The notes under the pieces: generated by a model
The model's input: the letters and a program-made list of their open reading frames with translations, nothing else
Databases searched by the model: none
Told to the model about the DNA's origin: nothing
Part shown: positions 58,401-64,000 of the stretch, in pieces
How positions within the stretch are numbered: the stretch's first letter is position 1
How the letters are laid out: each line of letters opens with the position of its first letter
Made by a program: the position numbers and the translations under genes
Source of the DNA: Diadophis punctatus similis
Lineage: Eukaryota > Chordata > Lepidosauria > Squamata > Dipsadidae
Direction: 5' to 3'
Assembly: GCA_023053685.1 (NCBI GenBank)
Contig: JALIGW010000026.1
Coordinates: 4,433,786 to 4,497,785, forward strand
DNA: 64,000 nt

Positions 58401-61400
58401 AGAATTGAGGCCTTTGAGCTATGGTGCTGGAGAAGACAAGCAAGGCAATCCAACCGGTCGGTCCTAGAGGAGATCAACCCTGACTGCTCTTTAGAAGGCC
58501 AGATCCTGAAGATGAAGCTCAAATACTTGGGCCACCTAATGAGAAGGAAGGACTCACTGGAGAAGAGCCTAATGCTGGGAACGATTGAGGGCAAAAGAAG
58601 AAGGGGAGGACAGAGAACGAGGTGGCTGGATGGAGTCACTGAAGCAATTGGCGTGAGATTAAATGGACTCCAGAGGATGGTAGAAGACAGGAAGGCCTAG
58701 AGGAACGTTGTCCATGGGGTCGCGATGGGTCCGACACGACTTCGCAACTAACAACAATTTTACCAAACAAAATATGCAAAATAGGCGAGGCTGAGATTGA
58801 CCGACCCAAAGAAATCCAGTCAACTCCCTGCTTAAGGGAATCTTGAATCTGGGGCTTCTTATTTCTAAACCAATCCCTTGATCTCACACCTTATCTATGT
58901 TGCTCTCCGCTTACTTGCATTTGACACTTGTATATAAACAGAGAGCAAACTCATTCCCTTCTAGCATTGATGATGTTACCTAGTTGGGTCATGAGACGTC
59001 TGCAAGAAAACAACCAAGCTCAGAGAGCACCCAGGACCCTACAAATTCAACTTTGAACTACAAATATTATCTTCTATTTCAAGCAGGATACACATGCAAA
59101 GAGTAATAAAAACAGTATCTGGAGCTGTCCTTGAAAAATACCCGTTTGAATACATTATTGCTGCCTCCACTGAATTCTACAACATTACAGATGATGAATC
59201 ATAACCCACAATCCCTTGCGAGGTGGAATCTGGGCAACTGAATGGAGCTATCAGATTGTTTACTGGCCGGATCCCTTTCCTGTCGCCAGTGCGGAGTTTT
59301 GTTCAGCAGATATATTCTCATTGTACCCAGAGAGAGAAATATCTGCCTCTACCCAGGATCGAACTCACAGCCTCCTGATTGTGAGGCAAGAGCTCCACCT
59401 CTAGGCCACCGCAAATATATACATATGTTTTGTCCAGCCAAATATTTACTGCAAGGATTTTCTTCTTCCCTGGTGATCGCCTTGCCAAGGTGCCGGATGG
59501 ATTATCCTGGCTTTAGGAGGTCAATTTCAGGAAAGCGTCTTGATGCCAAGATTAAGCTGAAGAAGGAGGAATGTTTAATATTTACATTTTACCAGAAGGA
59601 AATCCCTGAACTCCTGGTGGTCGGTGAACACCGGCGGGGAGGGAAGGGGAGGTCCAAAGAGGGGCACGCTTTCTTCTGAAAAAATTTTCAGCCTAGGAAA
59701 GGAGGAAGAGAAGGAAGGGAGAGAAGGAAAGAGAGAACGACAATCTGATGATTTGGGACTTGGAATTATTCCCCGATAAGTCCGTATTTGCCAAACATAT
59801 TTTTTAAAAAAACAACAGTCAACATTTAATGCTGCGACAGTCGTACGTGCGAGGAACGGCCGCAGGTTGTAATGTCAAATGGTCACTAAAAGAATGGTTG
59901 TAAGTCGAGGACTCCCTGAATTGCTGACATTCAGCGAGGCACTTGTGGAAGGATCTGAATTTACAGGCGAAGTCCATATATCTGAGAAGCGGAGACTTAT
60001 AGGTAGTTTTTTACTTACTTGCTTGCTTCCCTCCCTCCCTTCTTTCCCTCCCTTTTCTTCTTCCTTTCTTCCTTTTCTTTCTCCTTCCTTCTTTTCCCTG
60101 CTTCTTTCTTCCCTCCCTCCCTCCCTCCTTTTCTTTCTTGCCATGGTGGTATAGTGGTTAGAATGCAGTATTGCAGTCTAAGTCTTAAGTGCTATTACTA
60201 TTTTCTTTCCTTCCTTCCTTCCTTCCTTCCTTCCTTCCTTCCTTCCTTCCTTCCTTCCTTCCTTCCTTCCTTCCTTCCTTCCTTCCCTTCCTTCTCTCCT
60301 CCCTCCTTCCCAATGGTTAGAATGCAGTATTGCAGTCTAAGTCTTAAGTGGTATTACTATTTTCCTTCCTTCCTTCCTTCCTTCCTTCCTTCCTTCCTTC
60401 CTTCCTTCCTTCCTTCCTTCCTTCCTTCCTTCCTTCCTTCCTCCCTCCCTCCCTCCCTCCCTCCCTCCCTCCCTCCCAGTGGTTAGAATGCAGTATTGCA
60501 GGCTAATTCTGCCGACTGCCAGCAGTTCGATCCTGACCGGCTCAAGATCGACTCAACCTTCCCTCCTTCCGAGGTCGGTAAAATGAGGACCCAGATCGTG
60601 ACTCTGTAAACCGCTTAGAGATGGCTGTAAAGCACTGTGAAGTGGTATATAAGTCTAAGTACTATTGCTATTGCAGGCAAACTCTGCCCACTGCTAGGAG
60701 TTCGATCCTGACCGGCTCAAGGTTGACTCAGCCTTCCATCCTTCCGAGGTCAGTAAAACGAGGACCCAGATTGTTGGGGGGCAAGAGGCCGACTCTATAA
60801 ACTGCTTAGAGAGGGCTGTAAGTCTAAGTGCTATTACTATAGGAAGGAGTACTTGGATCAGAGTTACCACCTACCTGTAGCTATCGCTTTGTTTATTGTA
60901 TCGCACTAAGGCAAAAATATCTGCAGGGTTAGTTAAGGATACTGATTTCCAGTTATTAAGTCGGGGGGTCATATTGGCTCTCCTCCCCCGCCCCCAAACC
61001 TCAGCAAATGTTGGCTCAAATTAAATATCTAATTCAGCAAGGCACTGAAATTTTCAACACGGATATAAACTACACTCCAATGGCACCCAAGCTGATCATG
61101 ATTACAAATGTAAAAATACAAGATAGCCAGAGTGTAGTTTCCTCGGTCCTGATAAGTCCCCAAATGTACAACAAAATCTATCTGGAAGGAATTTAACTAA
61201 TTTCAACTTCCATGTTCGGAACCCCGCTTGAGAGTCGTTTGAATTCCAATTATAGTGTGTTTCAAAACATGTATTGGTGTTGCACCCGTGATACCAAGGA
61301 AGGGCTTATAGAAGATCATGAGGCTGAGCCTGAAGGAGGGGGTCAAACGTGTCATAAGTCACGAGTCCCTGCACACCCACAAGAGATCTTAGTCCAGCCC

Positions 61401-63688
61401 GCCTTGAATGCCTTTCTTATCTCCCGCTCATTTCCCTTGACTGTTAGTTGGTCAGATTCTTCTAGAGATGTTATGCTTGCAATAAATATTTATACTCATT
61501 TGAACGGCTTGAATCTCCTGATTTCTCCGGCGTTTGACAGCACCCCATTAAACCTCGGAGGGAACTGTTCTAAAGGACAAAACAGCAGACATGAGTAGCA
61601 AGTCCAGGATCGTAGTGAAAGATACGTGTAAAGTGAGAACGGATCATGGACGGTTTGAAAGCTGGCGAAGTTTCTTCTCCTTCCTGGAACACGATGGTGA
61701 CAATGTCATTTCCGATGTGCCTCTTTCTTTCTACCTGCAAAAGAAGAATCAAATAGATCTCAGCGTTGGATTCCCTATTGACGTTATCCTTGGTTTTCAT
61801 TTCCTGTGCTTCCTACCCAATATGTAAAGATAGCTTCATAATGGTATATATTAAAGAGACTAGAAGGCAAAATCACAAAGCTGTTTTCTTGCGGACATCT
61901 CACGACCCAACTAGATAACATCATCAGTGTTATCTAGTTGGGAATGAGTTTGCTCCAGGGGTGAAATTCAAAATTTTCCCCTACCGGTTCTGTGGGCGTG
62001 GCAGGGGAAGGATACTGCAAAATCTCCATTCCCACCCCACTCCAGGGGAAGGATACTGCAAAATCTCCATTCCCTCCCCACTTCTGGGGGAAGGATACTG
62101 CAAAATCTCCATTCCCCCCCACTCCAGGGGAAGTATACTGCAAAATCTCCATTCCCTCCCCACTCCTGGGGGAAGGATACTGCAAAATCCCCATTCCCTC
62201 CCCACTCCTGGGGGAAGGATACTGCAAAATCTCCATTCCCTCCCCACTCCAGGGGAAGGATACTGCAAAATCCCCATTCCCTCCCCACTCCTGGGGGAAG
62301 GATACTGCAAAATCTCCATTCCCTCCCCACTCCAGGGGAAGGATACTGCAAAAATCTCCATTCCCTCCCCACTCCTGGGGGAAGGATACTGCAAAATCTC
62401 CATTCCCACCCCACTCTGGAGCCAGCCAGAGGTGGTATTTGCTGGTTTTCTCAACTACTCAAAATTTCCGCTACTGGTTCTCCAGAACCTGTCAGAACCT
62501 GCTGAATTTCACCCCTAGTTTGCTCTCTGTTTATACACAAATGGCAAATATAAATAAGCAGAGACCAAACACCACTCCTTTCTAGCACTGATGATGTTAC
62601 TTGGTTGGGTAATGAAACGTCTGCAAGAAAACAGCCAAGCGCAGAGAGTACCAAGGACCCAACTCCTCCTCTCCGTTAAACCACACTCCCTACTAACCCT
62701 GGTGGTATTACCTAGTTGGGTCATGAAACGTCTGGAAGAAAACCTATTTTGGTCATGTCAAAATTCACAGGAGAAAACTATTATTTTGGGAATTATTTTA
62801 GCAGTAAGAGGAAACCAGGTTGCCAAGAACACGGTACCATTAAAGCTGACACCAGCCAGAGCATAGACCGGGACAGCCCTGCGGGCCACATCCGCCGGCG
62901 GGCCTTGAGTTTGACACTCCTGTTCTATTGCATCAAGGTTGAACTCATTGCTGTCTTCCAATTCTACAATTCTCTGCCCTCAACCCTTCCTTGCCTAAGC
63001 TCAAGATTATTTAACCAATTGATCTGTTCTTCACTGCACTTGGTCTTGCCAAACTGTTGCCATAATGATGTTGGATATTGCCTAAGCGCGGTTCAGTGCT
63101 CCACCCTTTCCTTTCCCTGTGATTGTGGTTTGCAAACAAACCAACATGGAAAACCACACACTTGCTGTTTGTTCTCCTTTGAGTATGGAAGCATGGTCGA
63201 GACGTGGAACATGATCTCGTGCCCTTGGTAGACGGTGTAGATGGAAGAAATCCCTGTGGTGTCATCTACAAAATAATAATAATAAAAAAGCAGACAAATA
63301 ACATTTTTGGGGAGTTGATTTTGAGAGGATTTTTTTCGATACTGGCCACTTTAAGAGATGTGGACTTCAATTCCCAGGATTCTGCAGTGTTTGAAAGATA
63401 ATGAAAGCTCAACTCAGTTTCGTCATTTTAAGTTGATTTGCATTGGACCCCTAATCTCTTTATCCTGCTGCTGTTGGGCTTCTGGAATGGAGTCCTCAAA
63501 AGGCCTTCCTCCCCACTGCAAAATAGTGTGGCCCTCCCCCCCACTACATTTCTCTGAGTAGAAACACAGAATACCAAACGTCCACTTACTTTTGGTGTCC
63601 AGTCCTCCTCGGTAGCCGGTCCAGCCCTTGAGAGTCACTGTGTCCCCCAAAAGACTCAACAACCTCTGGAAAGTTTCGCTTCCGGTTT
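40888..63688 (-). CDS. GARNL3: GTPase-activating Rap/Ran-GAP domain-like 3 (5' part outside window)
   Basis: A putative Rap GTPase-activating protein with an N-terminal Rap/Ran-GAP domain and a citron-homology (CNH) domain. Twenty exons in transcript order: 63590-63688, 63162-63265, 61626-61734, 60875-60920, 59586-59692, 56907-57022, 56651-56755, 55778-55852, 54594-54705, 53842-53940, 52291-52404, 51596-51771, 49537-49695, 48467-48533, 47829-47936, 47561-47679, 46009-46144, 44519-44728, 42692-42806 and 40888-41104 (TGA at 40890-40888). All junctions are GT/AG and in phase, giving about 796 codons. Human GARNL3 is about 1,013 residues from memory, so some 215 N-terminal residues lie beyond 64000. 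Diagnostic segments: [48 protein letters not shown] and a C-terminal EGVIDLK. Introns are crowded with repeats. Confidence 0.96.
41346..41392 (+). repeat. (GT)n microsatellite
   Basis: About 23 GT units in the last GARNL3 intron. Confidence 0.95.
41419..42165 (+). repeat. Retroelement tail with (TATTC)n higher-order array
   Basis: The tail 'caacgaaatttcattttagt' plus 'acaataaagttctc' runs into about 680 bp of TATTC repeats interspersed every 30-60 bp with aaattcatattcta. This makes an irregular higher-order array. In the last GARNL3 intron. Confidence 0.9.
42170..42690. other. GARNL3 intron, nothing recognised
   Basis: AT-rich with small TGTT and TTTG runs. No feature assigned. Confidence 0.4.
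43185..43622. repeat. Hairpin MITE F, split by family C element
   Basis: MITE F is a hairpin whose arms read 'cttggggactttaagatgtg' plus 'gacttcaactcccat' and the complement. Here it is interrupted after cccagca by a family C copy (about 43247-43587). That copy has a shorter 42-bp array and ends gtgggtttca and tgaaacccat. Confidence 0.6.
43858..44392 (+). repeat. CR1 3' end
   Basis: From 'tagtgctttataaaacctta' to 'ccaaggtcccttccagctct'. It carries the decayed RT frame [20 protein letters not shown]. In a GARNL3 intron, antisense to the gene. Confidence 0.9.
44850..45060 (+). repeat. Repeat D end and second-SINE fragment
   Basis: 'acaggtaatccttgacttac' (D end) at about 44850. At 44935-45060, 'ggaagggcatccggccagta' is the body of the second tRNA SINE family seen complete at 51068-51290. 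Confidence 0.5.
45640..45870. repeat. Hammerhead-like repeat B, inverted pair
   Basis: A minus-strand B half at 45655-45715 ('caactggacttcctttgttt', 'ccttgaagacgttt') faces a plus-strand half at 45735-45870. The plus half keeps stem gcttct/agaagt, GAAAC, GTC and TTCAAG, but its CTGA box reads CGGA. Confidence 0.65.
46335..46445 (-). repeat. CR1 3' end
   Basis: Plus strand 'gaagggaccttggagggctt' plus 'ctagaccaaccccctgct'. Confidence 0.75.
46446..47280 (+). repeat. Three SINEs with (TATCC)n/(TATTC)n arrays
   Basis: Three consecutive Sauria-type copies (46450-46627, about 46829-47020, about 47053-47278). The first runs directly into 16-17 TATCC units (46628-46712) and then TATTC units (to 46806). 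The second also ends in ttattctattcc. Confidence 0.85.
47561..54705 (-). CDS. GARNL3: GARNL3 CNH-domain exons
   Basis: Nine exons encode a citron-homology (beta-propeller-like) domain: [148 protein letters not shown]; ending QLVASR. CNH domains usually mediate protein contacts or bind small GTPases. Conservation with what I recall of the human protein is very high. Confidence 0.9.
47968..48041 (+). repeat. (AGG/AAG)n tract
   Basis: Purine triplet array in a GARNL3 intron, about 30 bp upstream (transcript sense) of the exon at 47829-47936. Preceded by (CAA)n. Confidence 0.9.
48655..49215 (+). mobile_element. hAT-like element, truncated
   Basis: Left end CAGTGATGGCGAACCTGTGG matches the hAT copy at 49912. 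No right end is found before the SINE at 49224. The interior has inverted phrases ('ccggcaaggcttttctgaag' and 'ccttcaggaaagccttcccg'). Confidence 0.55.
49224..49417 (-). repeat. Sauria-type SINE
   Basis: Antisense of the family consensus, from 'ggtttacagagtcagcctat' to 'caaccactgcgccaccgtgg'. Sense relative to GARNL3; 120 bp from the exon at 49537. Confidence 0.85.
49912..50347. mobile_element. hAT-like element
   Basis: Ends CAGTGATGACGAACC and GGTTCGCCATCACGG. Flanks ccttagga and aattagga are a diverged 8-bp duplication. The interior (49980-50110) is an alternating acatgcgtgaacgtgcacat-type tract. Confidence 0.65.
50440..50610. repeat. Divergent pair of hammerhead-like repeat A
   Basis: Minus-strand core at 50515-50476 (CTGATGA, GAAAT, GTC, TGC) and plus-strand core at 50543-50582 (CTGATGA, GAAAC, GTC) are only 27 bp apart. 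Both have intact core positions. Confidence 0.75.
50985..51295 (+). repeat. L2 tail followed by second-family tRNA SINE
   Basis: L2 end 'ttgtacgccgccctgagtcc' with an (AAAT)n tail (to 51066), then a SINE at 51068-51290. The SINE has 'gaggctgtgagttcaatcct' (B-box-like), 'aatgagaatatatctgctga' and 'ggaagggcatccggccatta'. A remnant of repeat A follows at 51325-51385. Confidence 0.7.
51405..51530. repeat. Hairpin MITE F
   Basis: Inverted arms: 'gtttctcaaccttagaaact' and 'aaatttgccaaggttgggaa' around 'ctggggaattctgggagttg'. Confidence 0.65.
51915..52230. repeat. CR1 3' end running into (CT)n
   Basis: Antisense CR1 (ttggaagggaccttggaggt) is cut at 52054 inside 'cccacaacttctctctctgt'. About 170 bp of CT/CTGT repeats follow. 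The array probably nucleated on the CR1 sequence acttct. Confidence 0.85.
52568..52905. repeat. Hairpin MITE F split by a SINE
   Basis: Left arm 'ggtctccaaccttggcaact' and right arm 'ttaaagttgctaaggttgga' are separated by a complete Sauria-type SINE (about 52604-52834, plus strand). Confidence 0.75.
53283..53695. repeat. Family C-like element
   Basis: Contains 'gtgggcgtggccatggtggg' and 'gggggttctccgaactgcac', as in family C, but without the 42-bp array. The interior is GC-rich. Confidence 0.5.
53998..54180. repeat. Divergent pair of hammerhead-like repeat A
   Basis: Minus-strand core 54079-54040 reads CTGAAGA ... GAAAC GTC TGC, which is valid because core position 7 is free. The plus-strand partner (about 54106) has a decayed GAAA box. 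It lies about 60 bp beyond the 5' edge of GARNL3 exon 53842-53940. Confidence 0.7.
54735..55495 (+). repeat. (GA)n/(CAGA)n/(GGGA)n tract, ~760 bp
   Basis: Starts with GA, passes through CAGA and CACA blocks, continues as mixed GAAA/GACA, and ends in about eleven GGGA units (55398-55440) and GA/GAAA. It lies 30 bp from GARNL3 exon 54594-54705, on the acceptor side. It produces spurious frames up to 395 codons. Confidence 0.95.
55925..56062. repeat. Repeat D fragment
   Basis: 'cttagcaacagaaatgttgg' and 'ataagtcgaggactacctat'. Confidence 0.6.
56500..56600 (+). repeat. CR1 fragment
   Basis: 'gacatgatagcggtgttcca' to 'ccaaagcacctgaaggca'. Internal part of the CR1 3' region, adjoining GARNL3 exon 56651-56755. 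Confidence 0.75.
56907..63688 (-). CDS. GARNL3: GARNL3 Rap/Ran-GAP domain exons
   Basis: The six most 5' exons in the window encode most of the GAP domain. In order: ETGSE...[78 protein letters not shown] with [14 protein letters not shown]; and [18 protein letters not shown]. In Rap-GAPs the Asn of HIGND forms the catalytic 'Asn thumb'; it is intact here (exon 61626-61734), so activity is not excluded. The exon at 60875-60920 is only 46 nt. Confidence 0.93.
57078..57870 (-). repeat. CR1 3' end, split by a solo LTR
   Basis: Antisense CR1: 'gagttggaagggaccttgga' before the break, then 'cttctagtccaaccccctgc' to 'cactctttctagagtctcac'. The interrupting piece is at 57114-57445. A second short CR1 end lies at about 57888-57950. 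Confidence 0.85.
57114..57445. repeat. Solo LTR
   Basis: This 332-bp insert begins TGTCACGTAG and ends CTCCAACA (TG...CA), with an AATAAA near 57339. Flanking 5-mers gaggt (57109-57113) and gagat (57446-57450) are a target duplication with one change, and the host CR1 resumes exactly after it. No internal retroviral genes are present, so it is an old recombined copy. Family (endogenous retrovirus or Gypsy-type) not determined. Confidence 0.8.
57940..58830. repeat. Foldback repeat A element interrupted by BovB
   Basis: The left arm (57949-58060: 'acctattttgcatgttttgt', 'gcattcccatcgaaaaagca') and right arm (58265-58320 and 58757-58820) are inverted copies. Near the apex are a minus and a plus hammerhead-like A copy, both decayed, and a central hairpin 'tttgctctctgcttacatac'...'tataagcagagagcaaa'. 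The right arm is split by BovB. Confidence 0.75.
58323..58755 (+). repeat. BovB LINE 3' end with target duplication
   Basis: The decayed frame ([20 protein letters not shown], later [20 protein letters not shown]) and 3' end 'gggtccgacacgacttcgca' plus actaacaac are BovB. An 11-bp duplication aattttaccaa flanks it at 58312-58322 and 58756-58766. 5'-truncated. Confidence 0.9.
58915..59075 (+). repeat. Hammerhead-like repeat A fragment
   Basis: Central-hairpin half 'ataaacagagagcaaactca' followed by a decayed core (TTGATGA ... GAGACGTC) and 'agagagcacccaggacccta'. Confidence 0.6.
59205..59412 (-). repeat. Second-family tRNA SINE
   Basis: Antisense of the 51.07 kb copy: 'cagcagatatattctcattg', 'aggatcgaactcacagcctc'. 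About 170 bp from GARNL3 exon 59586. Confidence 0.65.
60016..60841 (+). repeat. (CTTC)n arrays interleaved with SINE pieces
   Basis: CTTC/CCTT arrays (60016-60135, 60206-60305, 60362-60477) alternate with short SINE heads reading 'ggttagaatgcagtattgca' (60154, 60312, 60479). The last is followed by a longer SINE (60479-60662) and another (60670-60841). The two short heads share the same truncation ('gtctaagtcttaagtg'), which points to tandem duplication of a SINE-plus-array unit rather than separate insertions. Confidence 0.8.
61004..61560. other. GARNL3 intron, nothing recognised
   Basis: Unique intronic sequence between the 46-nt exon and the HIGND exon. Open frames here are shadows. Confidence 0.4.
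61875..62745. repeat. Repeat A divergent pair split by family C element
   Basis: Minus-strand A copy at about 61885-61930 (CTGATGA, GAGAT) and plus-strand copy at 62585-62624 (complete core CTGATGA ... GAAAC GTC TGC). They are separated by the central hairpin, into which a family C element has inserted (61956-62517). A further decayed plus unit follows at about 62695. Confidence 0.75.
61956..62517 (+). mobile_element. Family C hAT-like element with 42-bp minisatellite
   Basis: Inverted ends CAGGGGTGAAATTCA and TGAATTTCACCCCTA, flanked by a perfect 8-bp duplication gtttgctc (61948-61955, 62518-62525). The interior has about ten 42-bp units (gaaggatactgcaaaatctc + cattccctccccactc). The ends and duplication size identify it as hAT-like and define the family for the copies at 30036 and 43247. 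Confidence 0.85.
62850..62922 (-). repeat. hAT-like element end
   Basis: 'gggccttgagtttgacactcctg'-type terminus related to the element at 11468-12048. The other end is not found. Confidence 0.4.
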
Positions 63689-63730
63689 CTACACATTGGA
63701 AAGAAATGAGAATTGTATTTTATATATATT

Positions 63731-63911
<181 letters not shown>

Positions 63912-63933
63912 GCAAAAAATATTACACACACAC

Positions 63934-63937
<4 letters not shown>

Positions 63938-63975
<38 letters not shown>

Positions 63976-64000
63976 GAAGAGAAAAGAAGAGAAGAGAAGA
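63938..64000 (+). repeat. (GA)n repeat at window end
   Basis: About 16 GA units then GAAGA-rich sequence to the window edge. Confidence 0.9.

Overview
This is vertebrate nuclear DNA, most likely from an advanced (colubroid) snake. Exons with GT/AG splice sites are separated by long repeat-rich introns. The repeats are the squamate set: CR1, L2, BovB, R4-like and L1 fragments, Sauria-type tRNA SINEs, many hAT-like elements, and long (TATTC)n arrays attached to retroelement 3' ends. (AATAG)n expansion of that kind is, from memory, a known trait of colubroid snakes. The species call is inference.

Three protein genes are present. FBXW2 (minus strand, 2777-10641) is complete: six coding exons join in frame to 454 codons. 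SLC2A8, encoding GLUT8 (plus strand, 17626-29040), is complete: ten coding exons give 494 residues with all the expected sugar-transporter signatures. GARNL3 (minus strand, 40888-63688) is 5'-truncated by the window edge: 20 exons encode the Rap/Ran-GAP domain, the CNH domain and the C-terminus, about 796 residues. Every exon junction in the three genes was checked for phase. FBXW2 and SLC2A8 are head-to-head across a GC-rich block at about 15.29-16.17 kb that holds a perfect CRE and looks like a shared CpG-island promoter. SLC2A8 and GARNL3 are tail-to-tail.

The three proteins have unrelated jobs: an SCF ubiquitin-ligase substrate receptor, an intracellular hexose transporter and a putative Rap GTPase activator. 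No operon-like cooperation is implied beyond the possible shared promoter.

The rest is transposon-derived or simple sequence. Layout: 0-2.7 kb downstream of FBXW2 (CR1, hAT); 2.8-10.6 kb FBXW2; 10.7-15.2 kb repeats and an 840-bp polypyrimidine tract; 15.3-16.2 kb promoter; 17.6-29.4 kb SLC2A8; 29.4-40.9 kb intergenic (minisatellites, palindromic elements, polypurine tract); 40.9 kb to the end GARNL3.

The most interesting non-genic signal is a recurrent repeat, in two related subfamilies (A and B), whose conserved heart matches a hammerhead self-cleaving ribozyme: CTGANGA, a stem, then GAAAC-GTC with a strand pairing back to the 5' flank. It occurs more than 20 times, both as tandem units and as divergent minus/plus pairs around a hairpin centre. 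Stem III is reduced to the palindrome ACGT. From memory, hammerhead variants with a reduced stem III that work as dimers are known from Penelope-like retroelements, so the class is probably not new, but the arrangement here deserves testing. Many nested insertions with recognisable target-site duplications let the insertion order be read.
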